A DNA stretch of 64,000 bases, taken from Armillaria gallica (lineage: Eukaryota; Basidiomycota; Agaricomycetes; Agaricales; Physalacriaceae). Positions 35,210 through 47,670 of this stretch are shown here, one piece after another. The position numbers were made by a program, and so were the translations under genes. The stretch is taken from contig JBANDB010000006.1 in the NCBI GenBank assembly GCA_037576215.1, forward strand, positions 5,022,001-5,086,000. Direction: 5' to 3'. The notes beneath the pieces are model-generated. The model worked only from the letters and a program-made list of their open reading frames with translations. It searched no databases and was not told where the DNA came from. Position 1 is the stretch's first letter. The number at the start of each line of letters is the position of its first letter.

Positions 35210-35741
35210 TTAATTGTAGTGTATCTGTTGCTGAGAGTGGGCCTGGTGGTACACCGGCTCAGGTGGAACAGGCTGCCAGCCTTGAGCTGTGGCGCCAAGC
35301 GGCTGCGGATAGCTGGAATACTGAGCATTAAGCCCTGCTTGATAGTTCTGCTGCACCTGTTGTGCGGCGAGAGCTTGGGCTTGGGCGTTCCGAACGTACG
35401 TCTGCTGGAAGTTACGAATACGATTTCGGCGCCAGCAGACGAAGACCAGACTCAGGATGACAATGAGCGTAACTAGAAAAGACCAAAGGTTAGGATCCGA
35501 AATACGGTGCGTCCAAGATGAAGATAGTACATACAGAGCCCGAAAGCTAGACCTATTGCCAGACCCAAGTTAGGTCCGGAAGAGTCGCAGTTAAAGCTAG
35601 GTGCAGATGTCAGGAGAGAACGAAAAATAAGAAAAATATACATTACACTCACCCTGTACATGTAACATAATACGCGTTCACAGAAGAACACTGGATGAGA
35701 GCAAGGACCAGAGGCAATAAGCTTCTTCTGAGATTCAACAT
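35210..35741 (-). CDS. Small type I membrane protein with Gln/Tyr-rich tail
   Basis: 137 residues from three exons (35653-35741, 35535-35596, 35210-35472) with matching phases. A signal peptide (MLNLRRSLLPLVLALIQCSS then VNA) precedes a very short ectodomain, YYVTCTGFNCDSS. One transmembrane helix follows (LGLAIGLAFGLFTLIVILSL) with a basic CWRRNRIRNFQQ stop-transfer. The cytoplasmic tail is rich in Gln, Ala, Tyr and Pro (ALAAQQVQQNYQAGL, YPQPLGATAQGWQPVPPEP) and contains a PPEPVY motif. Function unknown; the plan is similar to small fungal plasma-membrane proteins with PPxY-like tails. The exons are too small to be found as long open frames. Confidence 0.75.
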
Positions 35742-36106
35742 GATGGTAGGTCTGCGTCTCCGGGGGATTTAAAAATGGCTGAGATGCTCCATCTTATATA
35801 TGAGTTTGAAACGAGTGATGCAGCACAGCAATCGGAAGGGCCTTCTGTTACAGTCGGGAGTAGCGCATCGTTGGAGGTAACCATCACCTAATGATCTAGG
35901 GCGGCACCGCTTTTGTCCAGATTTGGTGCAAATAGATGCTTATCAATTGGTACTTCCTAAATTTGGTCCGCTTTCGGGAGAAATTTCATAACGCTGCTGT
36001 TCGCACACAGCAACGACGACGTGCTATGCAAATCGTGTGTATGCCCTAGGCATACAGCTAATAACGAGGGCACTGCAGATTCTCTGGATTGGGCCCAAGG
36101 CCGGAG
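35742..36106. other. Divergent promoter region
   Basis: Between the small membrane-protein gene (minus) and the MYST acetyltransferase gene (plus). No gene seen. Confidence 0.5.
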
Positions 36107-38097
<1,991 letters not shown>

Positions 38098-38436
38098 CTC
38101 GATATCTGTAAGATTTATTTTTTGTGTATACTGTAATTGTCGAGGACTGTATTAAAGAAGGTATACTAGACCTTATAGAAGGTGAATGTCATCAATTTCA
38201 TTCTGCGCCCAGTCTGCGGTCCAGGAGAACTATACATATGGTGAACTCCGAGGTGTTTATCTCGAGGAGGGACGGAAGCAGCTCAGTCTGCGAGGTCCAC
38301 GGTCATAGTGGACCCGTGGACTCGACAGAAGCTTGTTGAGATAATCTGTCGGAAGGCATCTACAATTTATTCGAGGATGAAACCTTTAGCAGCGGAAGAA
38401 AGGTTTGTCACTCGGCTGGCTGCACGTGCTTTTAAG

Positions 38437-39252
38437 CAATAGAGTCAATTATCTTCGGAGACAATGAATGCATATTCATGTAAGTAATAGTAGTAGCTAT
38501 TGAAAACATAGAGGCATAAAGGGAGTCAATATGGGTAGAAAAGGTTATATGGAACTTTATGAGTGGAAATGTGTTTAGAGAAGTGAAAGATAAATGAATG
38601 TCCGTGGAGAGCTGCATATCGCGAACTTGAGAAATCCAGGACTAGCGCGGCAAGTGCTTGAAGTGATCCTCCAGAATCTTGGCTTGACTTCGCCGATTTC
38701 GGCGTATGCCTTGGATCCAGGGAAACTCGACGGTCCCGACGTTAATACCTGACAAGAGCATATCCTTGCGGGTAGGTGCCGACGAAGACGCGCCGGGATT
38801 AGGTTCATCCGGCGCGTCCTTAACCATCTTGGGCCCCACAACAGGCTCACTCTGCTCCCCATCGTGTTTGACCGTTGGTTCAACCTCCATTTGTCCTCCG
38901 AGTCACCAGCTTCGTCTTTGAGGTTTCGGGCGGCTCGTTTTTTCCGCCGTGCTGCCGATTTCTTGTAAACGGTACGACCAGCGGGGTTGGGTGTATACTT
39001 GATTGGAAGACCCTGGTGTCTTGGCATTTTCCGAGTCCTCCAGGACCGCTTCACAGGGTGCACATTCCCAGCAGTGAAGCTAGTGAAGAGACGGTACCTT
39101 TTTCCTGCCCCCCGCACAACGTGCTCGACCATGGGTGACTAGGAGGTGATTTGTTGCATTCCGTCACTTCCGGCCAAGATTTTATATTGTGCGGGAGGCC
39201 TGATAGCAATCTGGTGGCGACTCCAACAAAGGTGGCGGTTTTATTGTTGTAG
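38437..39252 (-). repeat. Small basic gene duplication unit 2 (inverted relative of 33585-34341)
   Basis: Minus-strand counterpart of the unit at 33.6-34.3 kb, including promoter-side and 3'-side flanks. Its 3' part also forms the left end of the tandem duplication at 38.55 kb, so this sequence exists in three places. Confidence 0.8.
38600..39132 (-). pseudogene. KRYRLF-family small basic protein, frame-broken copy
   Basis: Relative of the gene at 33707-34150. The N-terminal frame reads MVEHVVRGAGKRYRLFTSFT, then MPRHQGLPIKYTPNPAGRTV and KSAARRKKRAARNLKDEAG. After EDKW the similarity passes to another frame: MEVEPTVKHDGEQSEP, PDEPNPGASSSAPTRKD, while the tail motif GPSSFPGS lies in the first frame. 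So at least one frameshift is present, unless an undetected intron corrects it. The first-frame ORF stays open to 38575 but its middle is unlike the relative. Confidence 0.5.
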
Positions 39253-39380
39253 GGTTGCAATGGTCAATCGCCTTTGGAGTCGATAGGCCGGTGTCTGTCT
39301 CAGACCCTGAGGCCGAACAATAGTAACGAGCCACAACAATACCATGTCGGAATTTGGAAAGCCTGGTGGTGACGGGTACC

Positions 39381-40247
39381 AGAAGTCAAGAAGATTCGTG
39401 CAACTGAGGTCTTACAATGTTTATGTTTCTCTGCCACCAGTCGACGATGTCGCCAGAATTCGGACCTGACCATGAATGTTATATATATAGCATATGTTTT
39501 TGATATGTTTGAAGGTGCCACCACCTCAAAAAGGCGCCCGTTTCCTTTGTGCGGGGTTCTCGCTCGAGATCTCGCCTACCTTCGAATCTTGTTCTGATGA
39601 CCCGAGTCTGGACCCTGTAAATCATTCAGATTAAATAAATCAATTATCAGAGATGCGATAGTCTGCCGGTGTGCCAGTCAAGCGGAGTCTCGATATGCAT
39701 GCCCCGGGCCGGTAACTTTGAACTGTAAAATACTAGATGCAGCATGCTGCACCGTCTGGCAGCAACAGCGACTTGCGTAGAATATCGAAGCTCTTCACAA
39801 GTCATACGGCTAGTTGAGTACAAAATCTACAGGCGTCTGTCCATCGCGACGAAATCACACCAGCCGTGATAAATGATGAATCCGGGGCGAAGTTGTGAGT
39901 CTTCAAAATTCAAGTTGTACATCGGTCCCGGTGAACTTTCTCAGAGTATATCATCGTGCCTGACGACCGACTCACAAATATCAGCGCAGATATCCCTCGG
40001 CCTCTGTGATACTCGCCCACCGTTGCGTGATGTTGTAACAAATTGTTAAATACACCTCGGTAAAAGTAGTAGGCTAGTGCGTGGGCGCATTGTGCCAATA
40101 AGTTGCCTCATCTGCATCTTTTCATAACGTTCTCATGTTCAGAAGGTGATCAGCATTGAGTCAGTGACAGGCCCCCATACCTATATAATAAGTGGTCGCA
40201 TCGTCACTCTTGTAAACTTCCATCGCTCCTTTCTTTAGCAGGCCCTC
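39381..40247. other. Promoter-side region of surface-protein gene A, shared with copy B
   Basis: No gene. Matches 44600-45441 closely, with a few small indels. A TATA-like TATATAAT motif lies near 40184, about 64 bp before the start (corresponding position 45374 in copy B). Confidence 0.6.
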
Positions 40248-41608
40248 ATGCTTTCATGCTACTTGTAAGTTAATTGTCCTTCTATAAATTCAGGTTGTTG
40301 AATCATATTCGCAGTGTGCTGTTCGTGATCAGTGCAGGCGGCGCCTTTCAAATTACAGCACCTCGGTTTGTTGAGTCAAAGGCCACTGTGGTCTGGAATC
40401 GTAACGGCAGCGATCCAGATGACTCCGTCTTCGCTCGTCGCCTCCTGCCAGCCGAAGTAGGTGACGAACTTTCCGAGTCTCCTGGCAGCCTTCCATCTGG
40501 GACAATAGATGTCGAGTTCCCTGTCCCCCAGGCGTGAGTCTTCCCCTCTGTTGCTTAATCTCTTGATGAGACACACCTTTCAAGGACTTATTTAATTGAG
40601 ATCCGGACCCCCCAGCCAGAATTTAGACTGTTGGCAGAAAGCGACCCAGTCTTCACCGTCACTTCTAATCAAACCATCTCAGTGAGCACAAATACTCCAT
40701 CCACCACCCATGTCATCACCAGGTAAATATCAAGAACTCCCCTTTCTTTCTGTTCGTTGACGGGGAAGCAGTACAAGCACAGGGAACACACCCCTCCTTT
40801 TCTCCTCAGATCATAGCACAAGGACAACCAGGTGTTACATGTCGTTGACTGTATTGATTCCATTGTTAACAAGCTTCACAGCATCCTAGAAAGTACCAGT
40901 ATGTCCACTATGCTCTCGGTGAAACCCGTCACGGATACACCTCGCACTAGTACAGACTTACCCACGCCTACAACACCTACATCGCGGACATCATCAAACT
41001 CCCCCCGTAATCATGTACCCCAAATCATTGGTGGGACATTAGGATCTTTCCTTTTCATCATCCTTTTAATTGCATTTTTCATCTTTTTTCGTCGGCGACG
41101 TCTTCGGCCATCATCGTCTGAGTCTCCAGATATTGAGGAACGGAAGGAGTCCGAGACTCCTTCTTGTCCACACAGTATGGATCAGCCACTGACAAGACCT
41201 GAATCCCACGCTTCGATACGCACATCTGCCCACTCCCCTCTTTCTCAACGGTCATTCTACCTCTCATATACAGATGGGTTTCTGCGGAGGCTAGACTCTG
41301 ATCCACACCGCCACGAACGAGATCCAAGTGTGGCATCATCGAATGCCTCTCACCTCACTTCTCGTCAGTTCTTGTTACATGAACGAGCTGACAGTTTGCG
41401 TGATGAAGCTGATTGGTTGAGACAGACCATCTCTTCTTCACCACCTAACGATCGTATCGTTGAGGAACTACTGACGACGATACGGAGACTAGAAGAACAG
41501 GTACGGCGTTTGGAGGCAGAGCACGAGTCAGACTGGGCTTTGTGCCAGTCGGATGAACCTCCACCGGCGTACATGGAGGTCATAGGCAGATCACAGTCCA
41601 ATTCGTAA
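40248..41608 (+). CDS. Putative type I cell-surface protein, paralogue A
   Basis: Not a named family. Five exons (40248-40264, 40294-40533, 40585-40722, 40817-40831, 40882-41608) give 378 residues with matching phases. A short hydrophobic N-terminus (MLSCYLLLNHIRSVLFVISA) is followed by a beta-rich domain (FQITAPRFVESKATVVWNRN, FARRLLPAEVGDELSESPG, SGTIDVEF, YLIEIRT), similar in pattern to the Ser/Thr-rich secreted proteins of agarics. Then come a Ser/Thr/Pro stalk (TPRTSTDLPTPTTPTSRTSS), one transmembrane helix (GTLGSFLFIILLIAFFIFF) with an RRRRLR stop-transfer, and a cytoplasmic tail with SFYLSYTDGFLRRLDSD and a predicted coiled coil (LHERADSLRDEADWLRQTIS, RRLEEQVRRLEAEHE). Exon 4 is only 15 nt. 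It could be a wall-stress sensor or receptor; that is inference. Confidence 0.7.
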
Positions 41609-41971
41609 CGTCTGGGACTGGCGTTCACCGTGTGGACACTACCGTATAATACTACTTACATACCCACTTTGAGAACATATGATACCCAGTCTAACATGTA
41701 CATACGAAGTTACATACCATCGCACGCAATGATTGGATTATTTTTGAATCATCCTACTCACCTGTCGAATACTACTATAATGACCTTATATTGTCCTCTC
41801 CTGGTCCATGAGGTTCGCGTATACGGCGATGTACTGACAGATTCTCCAACCTCTCAGGCATCGGGTTTATGGGTGGATACCTCGTATAAATTAAGATATC
41901 TTATTTTCCTGTTCGTACTACTGTGGGTATACGTCAGCGCGAAATCCTACCATAATCCATCACCATATCGT

Positions 41972-42115
41972 TCATAGAAAAAGGCGGAAAATCTGATCGG
42001 CATTCTTTTCTTTTCCCTCTATTTCTCTATCCAAGCACTTTAAACCTTCCTCTCGCATGCGTATCGTAGCTAGGAGCTCCTCGTTCTCTCTCTTGTCCAA
42101 TGGTAGAGAAGAGAT
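41972..42115 (-). pseudogene. Truncated C-terminal fragment of the 47671-50655 gene
   Basis: The frame reads KRENEELLATIRMREEGLK and CLDREIEGKEK, matching KRENEELLATIRLREEDLKR and LDREIEGEEK of the intact minus-strand gene. Similarity stops near 42112, where the duplication ends, so upstream coding sequence is absent. Confidence 0.8.
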
Positions 42116-43235
42116 GAAGTGGTGAGCCATCACGGGGCGTGGCAAGTCCGAGTCCTGTGTGAGATCCAGCAAAGAATACATATACTTTTGACGTCACGCA
42201 ACCGTTTCATGCCAGATTTTCCGACGAACGATGCAGTTGCTTAGGAAACGAGAATTTTACCTTCGACATCGTAGATGTATGCAATTAATATATAGTTCAG
42301 CTCTAGCTGGACGCGGGGAGAATGTTTGGTCGGCGGCAGCTATGAACCCGACGATATAGCAGACTATGCGCTTACACTCCCATCCTGTTCGTATATGCAT
42401 TCCTCCCTGAGATGTGAACCGAGGACGAAAACCGAGAGATAGAGAGCTGTACACGACGCCCATTTTCCGAGGAGCTGTAACACAATTAGCACCAATTAAT
42501 AATTAAAGAAACATACTCACCTGATTCTTATTCTCTTCGAGAGGATTGAGGAGATTGACGAAGCCGAACAAAGAATAACGGACACCGAATAATTTGAGAC
42601 CGTGCAAGGGCCTCTCAATCTCTCTGCGACGAAAGCTTCGTTGACCCATATCAAGGTAACATGGTCCTCTGCAGCGTGAAGTGCCCTACATACCGCATCC
42701 CATATCACTAGTGGTCTCTTGGACATATCGACAATGGCTGGGTCACACTGGTGTTCGCTTTTCACACAAAGGAAGTACCGTGAACCAAAACAACGCTTCA
42801 AGGAGTTGGACATATTTTTCATTGGCGATGACATGAAGAACACACCTTCAGGCCATTAGCGGGTAGTATCGCCACAGGTTTCTTCTATGATCCGAATTAA
42901 AGAATACTCTTATGACTCGGAGGGCACACGACACACCTAGTAGTTCGTGATGTCATCCTTGTAGACCTCATTACCCTCTGACTGTGAGGATTAGTGAAGG
43001 GTCGGGTAAATACACGTCAAGAGTCGATACTGACGCACCTGGCTTGTAAGCTCGTCAGCACCTTCATCCTCGACGTCTGGTAAGGCCTCCGGAGAAGCAT
43101 TGTCCCCATCCAGTATAAAGAGATCCCATTTGTTGCGAATATCAGTCAAACAGAGGTTGAATGGCTATAATGAGGACCATACTTCTCCCTCGAACTGGTC
43201 CTTGTCCGTGTCGTACTCAAAGTCAGGGTAGTTCT
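42116..43235. other. Region between duplicates, decayed coding pieces
   Basis: Minus-strand open frames at 42257-42463 and 42517-42843 have no firm family match. A minus-strand chain ending at about 42943 (GDNASPEALPDVEDEGADEL, then SEGNEVYKDDITNY before a stop) has a good intron and an acidic coding-like composition, but its upstream part breaks at an in-frame stop. It may be the 3' end of a lost gene. Confidence 0.35.
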
Positions 43236-43369
43236 TCATGTTGGTGGGAGGTAAGGAAATCCTGGACAAAAGACCAATGAAAGAGGCAAACGAACAAAGG
43301 TGACCATGCCACAGATGGAAGCCAGGAAGCGAACGGACGCGCTCAACGTCGCCGTCGTTGGTGAAAGAA

Positions 43370-43905
43370 AATCACCTTTGGGTATGCATCGTCGTGAGTA
43401 TCCAGACCACCCAAGCTTTGAAGCCATGGCTGCGCGGTCCCTTGAGAGAATTGCAGTCCACCGCTGAAGCACCCTCGAGTTCAAGCGACCCAGATGAGAA
43501 TAGAGGTCTACGACGCCTAGAGTGACCCAAGCACTGTCTGCATCGACTACTTCGAGACTGCTACCGTACGCCTTGAGCTGACTGTACCCAAAGCTCCCAG
43601 CACCTATAAGAAGGCCCTTGTCAATGAGAATGTCTGCCTCCGGAGCCTGCGCCCCGTTGTGCAATCCCATCCTGTGCAATCCCATCCATATCTTCGCGTT
43701 CTTGATAAGGATTGGCTTGCCAGTTCCGGGCACAAATCGGTCGTTCTCCGTCCTATCATAAAATTTGATGGGAGGTCTCACAGATTGTTGCAAGTACTGG
43801 CATCGGGCAATTGCCGCTGCAGCGTGTGGGGGTATATGGGTGTGGTGACGGGGGAAAAGAGCAAGGACAAAACTGACGGAGAAACCGGACTTCCTGACTA
43901 ACACC
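43370..43905 (-). pseudogene. Amidohydrolase (CE9/imidazolonepropionase-like) N-terminal fragment, frame-broken
   Basis: Similar in layout to agaric secreted or membrane-anchored metallo-dependent hydrolases: a hydrophobic segment (FSVSFVLALFP), AAAIARCQYLQQSV, DRFVPGTGKPILIKNAKIW, ADILIDKGLLIGAG and LEVVDADSAWVTLGVVDLYS. The metal-binding DLHSH is changed to DLYSH. After SHLG the homology moves through the other frames (LEGASAVDCNSLKGP, then AQPWLQSLGGLDTHDDAYPK), so there are at least two frameshifts. The rest of the enzyme is absent. A 15-bp tandem duplication near 43660-43690 adds an extra MGLHR-like repeat. No ATG was found at the start. Confidence 0.7.
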
Positions 43906-44241
43906 GGCGAAGCCCGGGATAGCTAAAACGCACCGCCACCGAGGACCTACTGTATGGATGAGACGGGGATCTACAGCGTTACGGATTCGCTGATGAAACC
44001 TATACTATCGTTATGCGTTACGTTTCGCAAAAAAGAGACGGTATGGGTTGCCAACCGCTAGGCCGGGAGAAATTTTGGTCAGTAACGCTCTTTGAGGATG
44101 AAACCGACCCCATCGTTAGGCGTTGCATCCTTTGTTTTCAGAGACGATACGGCCTTGGGGTTACGCGATACATCTCATCCATACAAGTACTACAATACCC
44201 CCAAAACAGCATAAGACCGAGCCTGTATACACAGGACTCGG
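43906..44241. other. Spacer left of copy B, nothing recognised
   Basis: No gene seen. The similarity with copy A begins at its right end. Confidence 0.4.
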
Positions 44242-44279
44242 AATGGAACTTTATGAGTGGATTTTTTTCAGAGAAAGTG

Positions 44280-44598
44280 AAAGATAAGTAAAAGATAAAT
44301 GAATGTCCAACTTGAGAAGTCCAGGACTACGCCAAGTACTTGAAGTGATCCTCCAGAAATCTTCGCTTGACTGCGTCGATTTCGGCGTATGACTTGGATC
44401 TAGGAAAAGTCGACGGTCCCGAAATTAATACCTGACAAGAGCGTGTCCTCGGGGGTAGGTGCCGACGAAGACGCGGGAGTAGGTCCATCCGGTGCGTCCT
44501 TGACCATCTCGGGCCTCACAACAGACTCGCACTCCCCTAATCGTGTTTGACCCCTGGGTCAACCTCCATTTTGTCCTCCAAGTCGCCAGCTTCGTCCC
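44280..44598 (-). pseudogene. Truncated copy of the KRYRLF-family gene
   Basis: Matches 38600-38915 on the same strand, including TTAATACCTGACAAGAGC and the GTGCCGACGAAGACGCG tract. It lacks the N-terminal half present in copy A and has further small indels, so it cannot encode the full protein. Confidence 0.75.
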
Positions 44599-45441
44599 AG
44601 AAGTCAAGAAGATTCGTGCAACTGAGGTCTTGCAGTATTTATATTTTTCTGCCGCCGGACGACGATGTCACCAGAACGACCTGACCATGAATGTTATATG
44701 TGTGTATTTGAAGGTGCCACCACCTCAAAAACTTGGCCCCCGTTTCCTTTGTGCGGGGTTCTCGCTCGAGATCTCGCCTACATTCGGATGTTGTTCTGAT
44801 AAGCCCGACTCTGGACCCTGTAAATCATTCAGATTAAATAAATCAATTATCAGAGATGCGATAGTGCCGGTGTGCCAGTCAAGCGGAGTCTCGATATATA
44901 TGCCCCGGGCCGGTAACTTTTAACTGTAAAATACTAGATGCAGCACGCTGCACCGTCTGGCAGCAACAGCGGCTTGCGTAGAATATCGAAGCTCTTCGCA
45001 AGTCATACGGCTAGTTGAGCACAAAATCTACAGGCGTCTGTCCATCGCGACCAAATCACACCGGCCGTGATAAATGATGAATCCGGGGCGAAGTTGTGAG
45101 TCTTCAAATTTCTTGTACATCGATCCCGGTGACAGAGTATATCATCGTGCCTGACGACCGACTCACAAATATCAGCGCAGATATCCCTCGGCCTCTGTGA
45201 TACTCGCCCACCGTTGCGTGATGCTATGACAAACTGTTAGATATACACCTCGGTAAAAGTACTAGTAGGCCAGCGCGTGGGCGCGTTGTGCCAATTTGCC
45301 TTATCTGTATCTTTTTATAATGTTCTCATGTTCAGAAGATGATCCCCATTGAGTCGGTTGGCAGGTCGCGCCATCTATATAATACGTGGATACATCGTCA
45401 CTCTGGTAAACTTCCTTCGCTCCTTTCTTTAGCATGCCCTC

Positions 45442-47355
45442 ATGCTTTCATGCTACTTGTAAGTTAATTATCCTTCTACAAATTCAGGTCGTTAAATCAT
45501 ATTCACAGTGTGCTGTTCTTAATCAGCACAGGCGGCGCCTTTCAAATTTCAGCACCTCGGTTTGTTGGGTCAAAGGCCACTGTGGTCTGGAATCGTAACG
45601 ACGGCGATCCAGATAACTCCGTCTTCGCTCGTCGCCTCCTGCCAGCCGAAGTAGGTGACGAACTTTCCGAGTCTCCTGGCAGCTTTCCATCTGGGACAAT
45701 AGATGTCGAGTTCCCTGTCCCCCAGGCGTGAGTCCTCCCCTTTGTTGCTTAATGTCTTGATGTAACACAACTTTTAAGGACTTATTTAATTGAGATCCGG
45801 ACCCCCCAGCCAGAATTTAGACTGTTAGCAGAAAGCGATACAATATTTACAGACACCGACCCCTCAGACAGCGACACAAGCGCTGAAAGCGCCATAGCTT
45901 CAACCTCAACTTCGTGCGTGATTATATATATCAGAGTTTTTCTTGGGCCTCACGTTGCTAGCAGCGTTAGCATCAGTTCAACTGTTCCGATTCCAAGGTC
46001 AGTTCAGCTGTCAGTCGTTGATGAAACAGTGACCCAGTGTTCATTATGTTTATTAGGTACAAATTTTCAAGGTGTAATCATGTTCCATCTGACAATCTAG
46101 ATCAGCTCCTCAACCATTCGGCATGTTCAACAGCCGCCGACGTCCAGGTAATGCCTGATAGTATGATAGTATATTTCTATAGGCTCATTCGCATCACCGT
46201 AGCACCACCGCTAGTGGGAGTGGCTTGCAACCCATTTCAACCTCGTAAGCACTTATCTTTCGAATGTTCGAGTATCAATCTTAGGATTTTTTAAATTTTA
46301 GCAGCACTCTCATTACAGCATTTGCTATCATTGCGACAACGAATCGCTCTAGTTCATTGTCCACTACTCCATCATCCCCTGTTGCTCAAGAACCAGTCGA
46401 CACCAGCACTTCTAACCAAATCACCTCAGTGAGCACAAATACTCCATCCTCCACCCATGTCATCACCAGGTAAATATCAAGAACTCCCCTTTCTTTCTGT
46501 TCGTTGACGGGGAAGCAGTACAAGCGCAGTGAATACACACCCCTTTTTCTCCTCAGATCATAGCACAAAGACAACCAGGTGTTACATGTCGTCGACTGTT
46601 TTGATTCCATTGTTAACCAGCTTCACAGCATCCTAGAAAGTACTAGTGTGTCCAGTACGCTCTCGGTGAAACCTGTCACAGATACACCTCGCACTAGTAC
46701 AGACTTACCCACGCCTACAACACCTACATCGCGGACATCATCAAATTCCCCCCGTAATCATGTACCCCAAATCATTGGCGGGACATTAGGATCTTTCCTC
46801 TTCATCATCCTTTTAATTGCATTTTTCATCTTTTTTCGTCGGCGGCGTCTTCGACCATCATCATCTCAGTCTCCGGATATTGAGAAACGGAAGGGGTCCG
46901 AGACCCCTTCTCGTCCAGATAGTATGGATCAGCCACTGACAAGACCGGAATCCCACGCTTCGACACTCACATCTGCGTTCTCCCCCCTTTCTCAACGGTC
47001 GTTCTACCTTTCATATACAGATGGGTTTCTGCGGAGGCTAGACTCTGATCCACACCGCCACGAACGAGATCCCAGTATGACGTCATCGAATGCCTCTCAC
47101 CTCACTTCCCGTCAATTCTTGTTGCATGAACGAGCTGGCAGTTTGCGCGATGAAGCTGATTGGTTGAGACAGACCATCTCTTCGACACCATCTAACGATC
47201 ATATTGTTGGGGAACTACAGACGACCATATGGAGACTAGAAGAGCAGGTACGGCGTTTGGAGGCAGAGCATGAGTCCGACTGGGCTTTGTACCAGTCGGA
47301 TGAACCTCCACCGGTGTACATGGAGGTCATAGGCAGATCACAGTCCAATTCGTAA
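45442..47355 (+). CDS. Putative type I cell-surface protein, paralogue B
   Basis: Close paralogue of the 40248 gene. The first exon and intron match, with N-terminus MLSCYLSLNHIHSVLFLIST, then FQISAPRFVGSKATVVWNRN and RLLPAEVGDELSESPGSFP. Diverging after LLAESD, it has about 550 bp more stalk sequence (45840-46395), containing Ser/Thr-rich exon-like segments such as SDTSAESAIASTST, SSVSISSTVPIP and SSSLSTTPSSPVAQEPVDTS that end in phase-2 AG/GT junctions. The membrane helix (GTLGSFLFIILLIAFFIFF), RRRRLR and the coiled-coil tail are as in paralogue A, with about a dozen residue changes. Splicing of the stalk was not fully resolved, so intactness there is unproven. Confidence 0.62.
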
Positions 47356-47670
47356 CGTCGGGGACCGGCGTTCACCGTGTGGACACTATCTTGTAATACT
47401 ACTACCTACCTACCTTGAGAATATTTGATACCCAGTCTGAAAATGTACATACAGAGTCATATACCATCGCACGCAATGAATGGATTATTTTTGGACCATT
47501 CTGTTCACCTGTCAAATACCACTATAATGACCTTATGTTTTCCTCTCCTGGTCCATCATGAGGCGTCAATACGGTGACGCACTGCCAGGCTGTCCTGTCC
47601 ATAGGGTTGATGGACACCTTGTATAAATTAGGATATATCATTGTCCTCGTACCACTACTGTGGGTATACG

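Larger units (their letters stand above)
38547..42112. repeat. Segmental duplication, copy A
   Basis: Direct repeat of 44242-47852. It contains the 3' part of the small basic gene, a type I surface-protein gene, and at its right end a fragment of the C-terminus of the minus-strand gene found whole next to copy B. Identity is high in coding parts (most of the last exon differs only at scattered sites). Relative to copy B it has about 465 bp extra (38916-39380) and lacks about 550 bp in the stalk. Confidence 0.9.

Noticed and set aside
42517..42843. Possible HET-domain fragment (VIWDAVCRALHAAEDHVTLI)
   Set aside because: The resemblance to the LWIDALCINQ core is weak and there is no preceding SYxW motif, so I do not call it.
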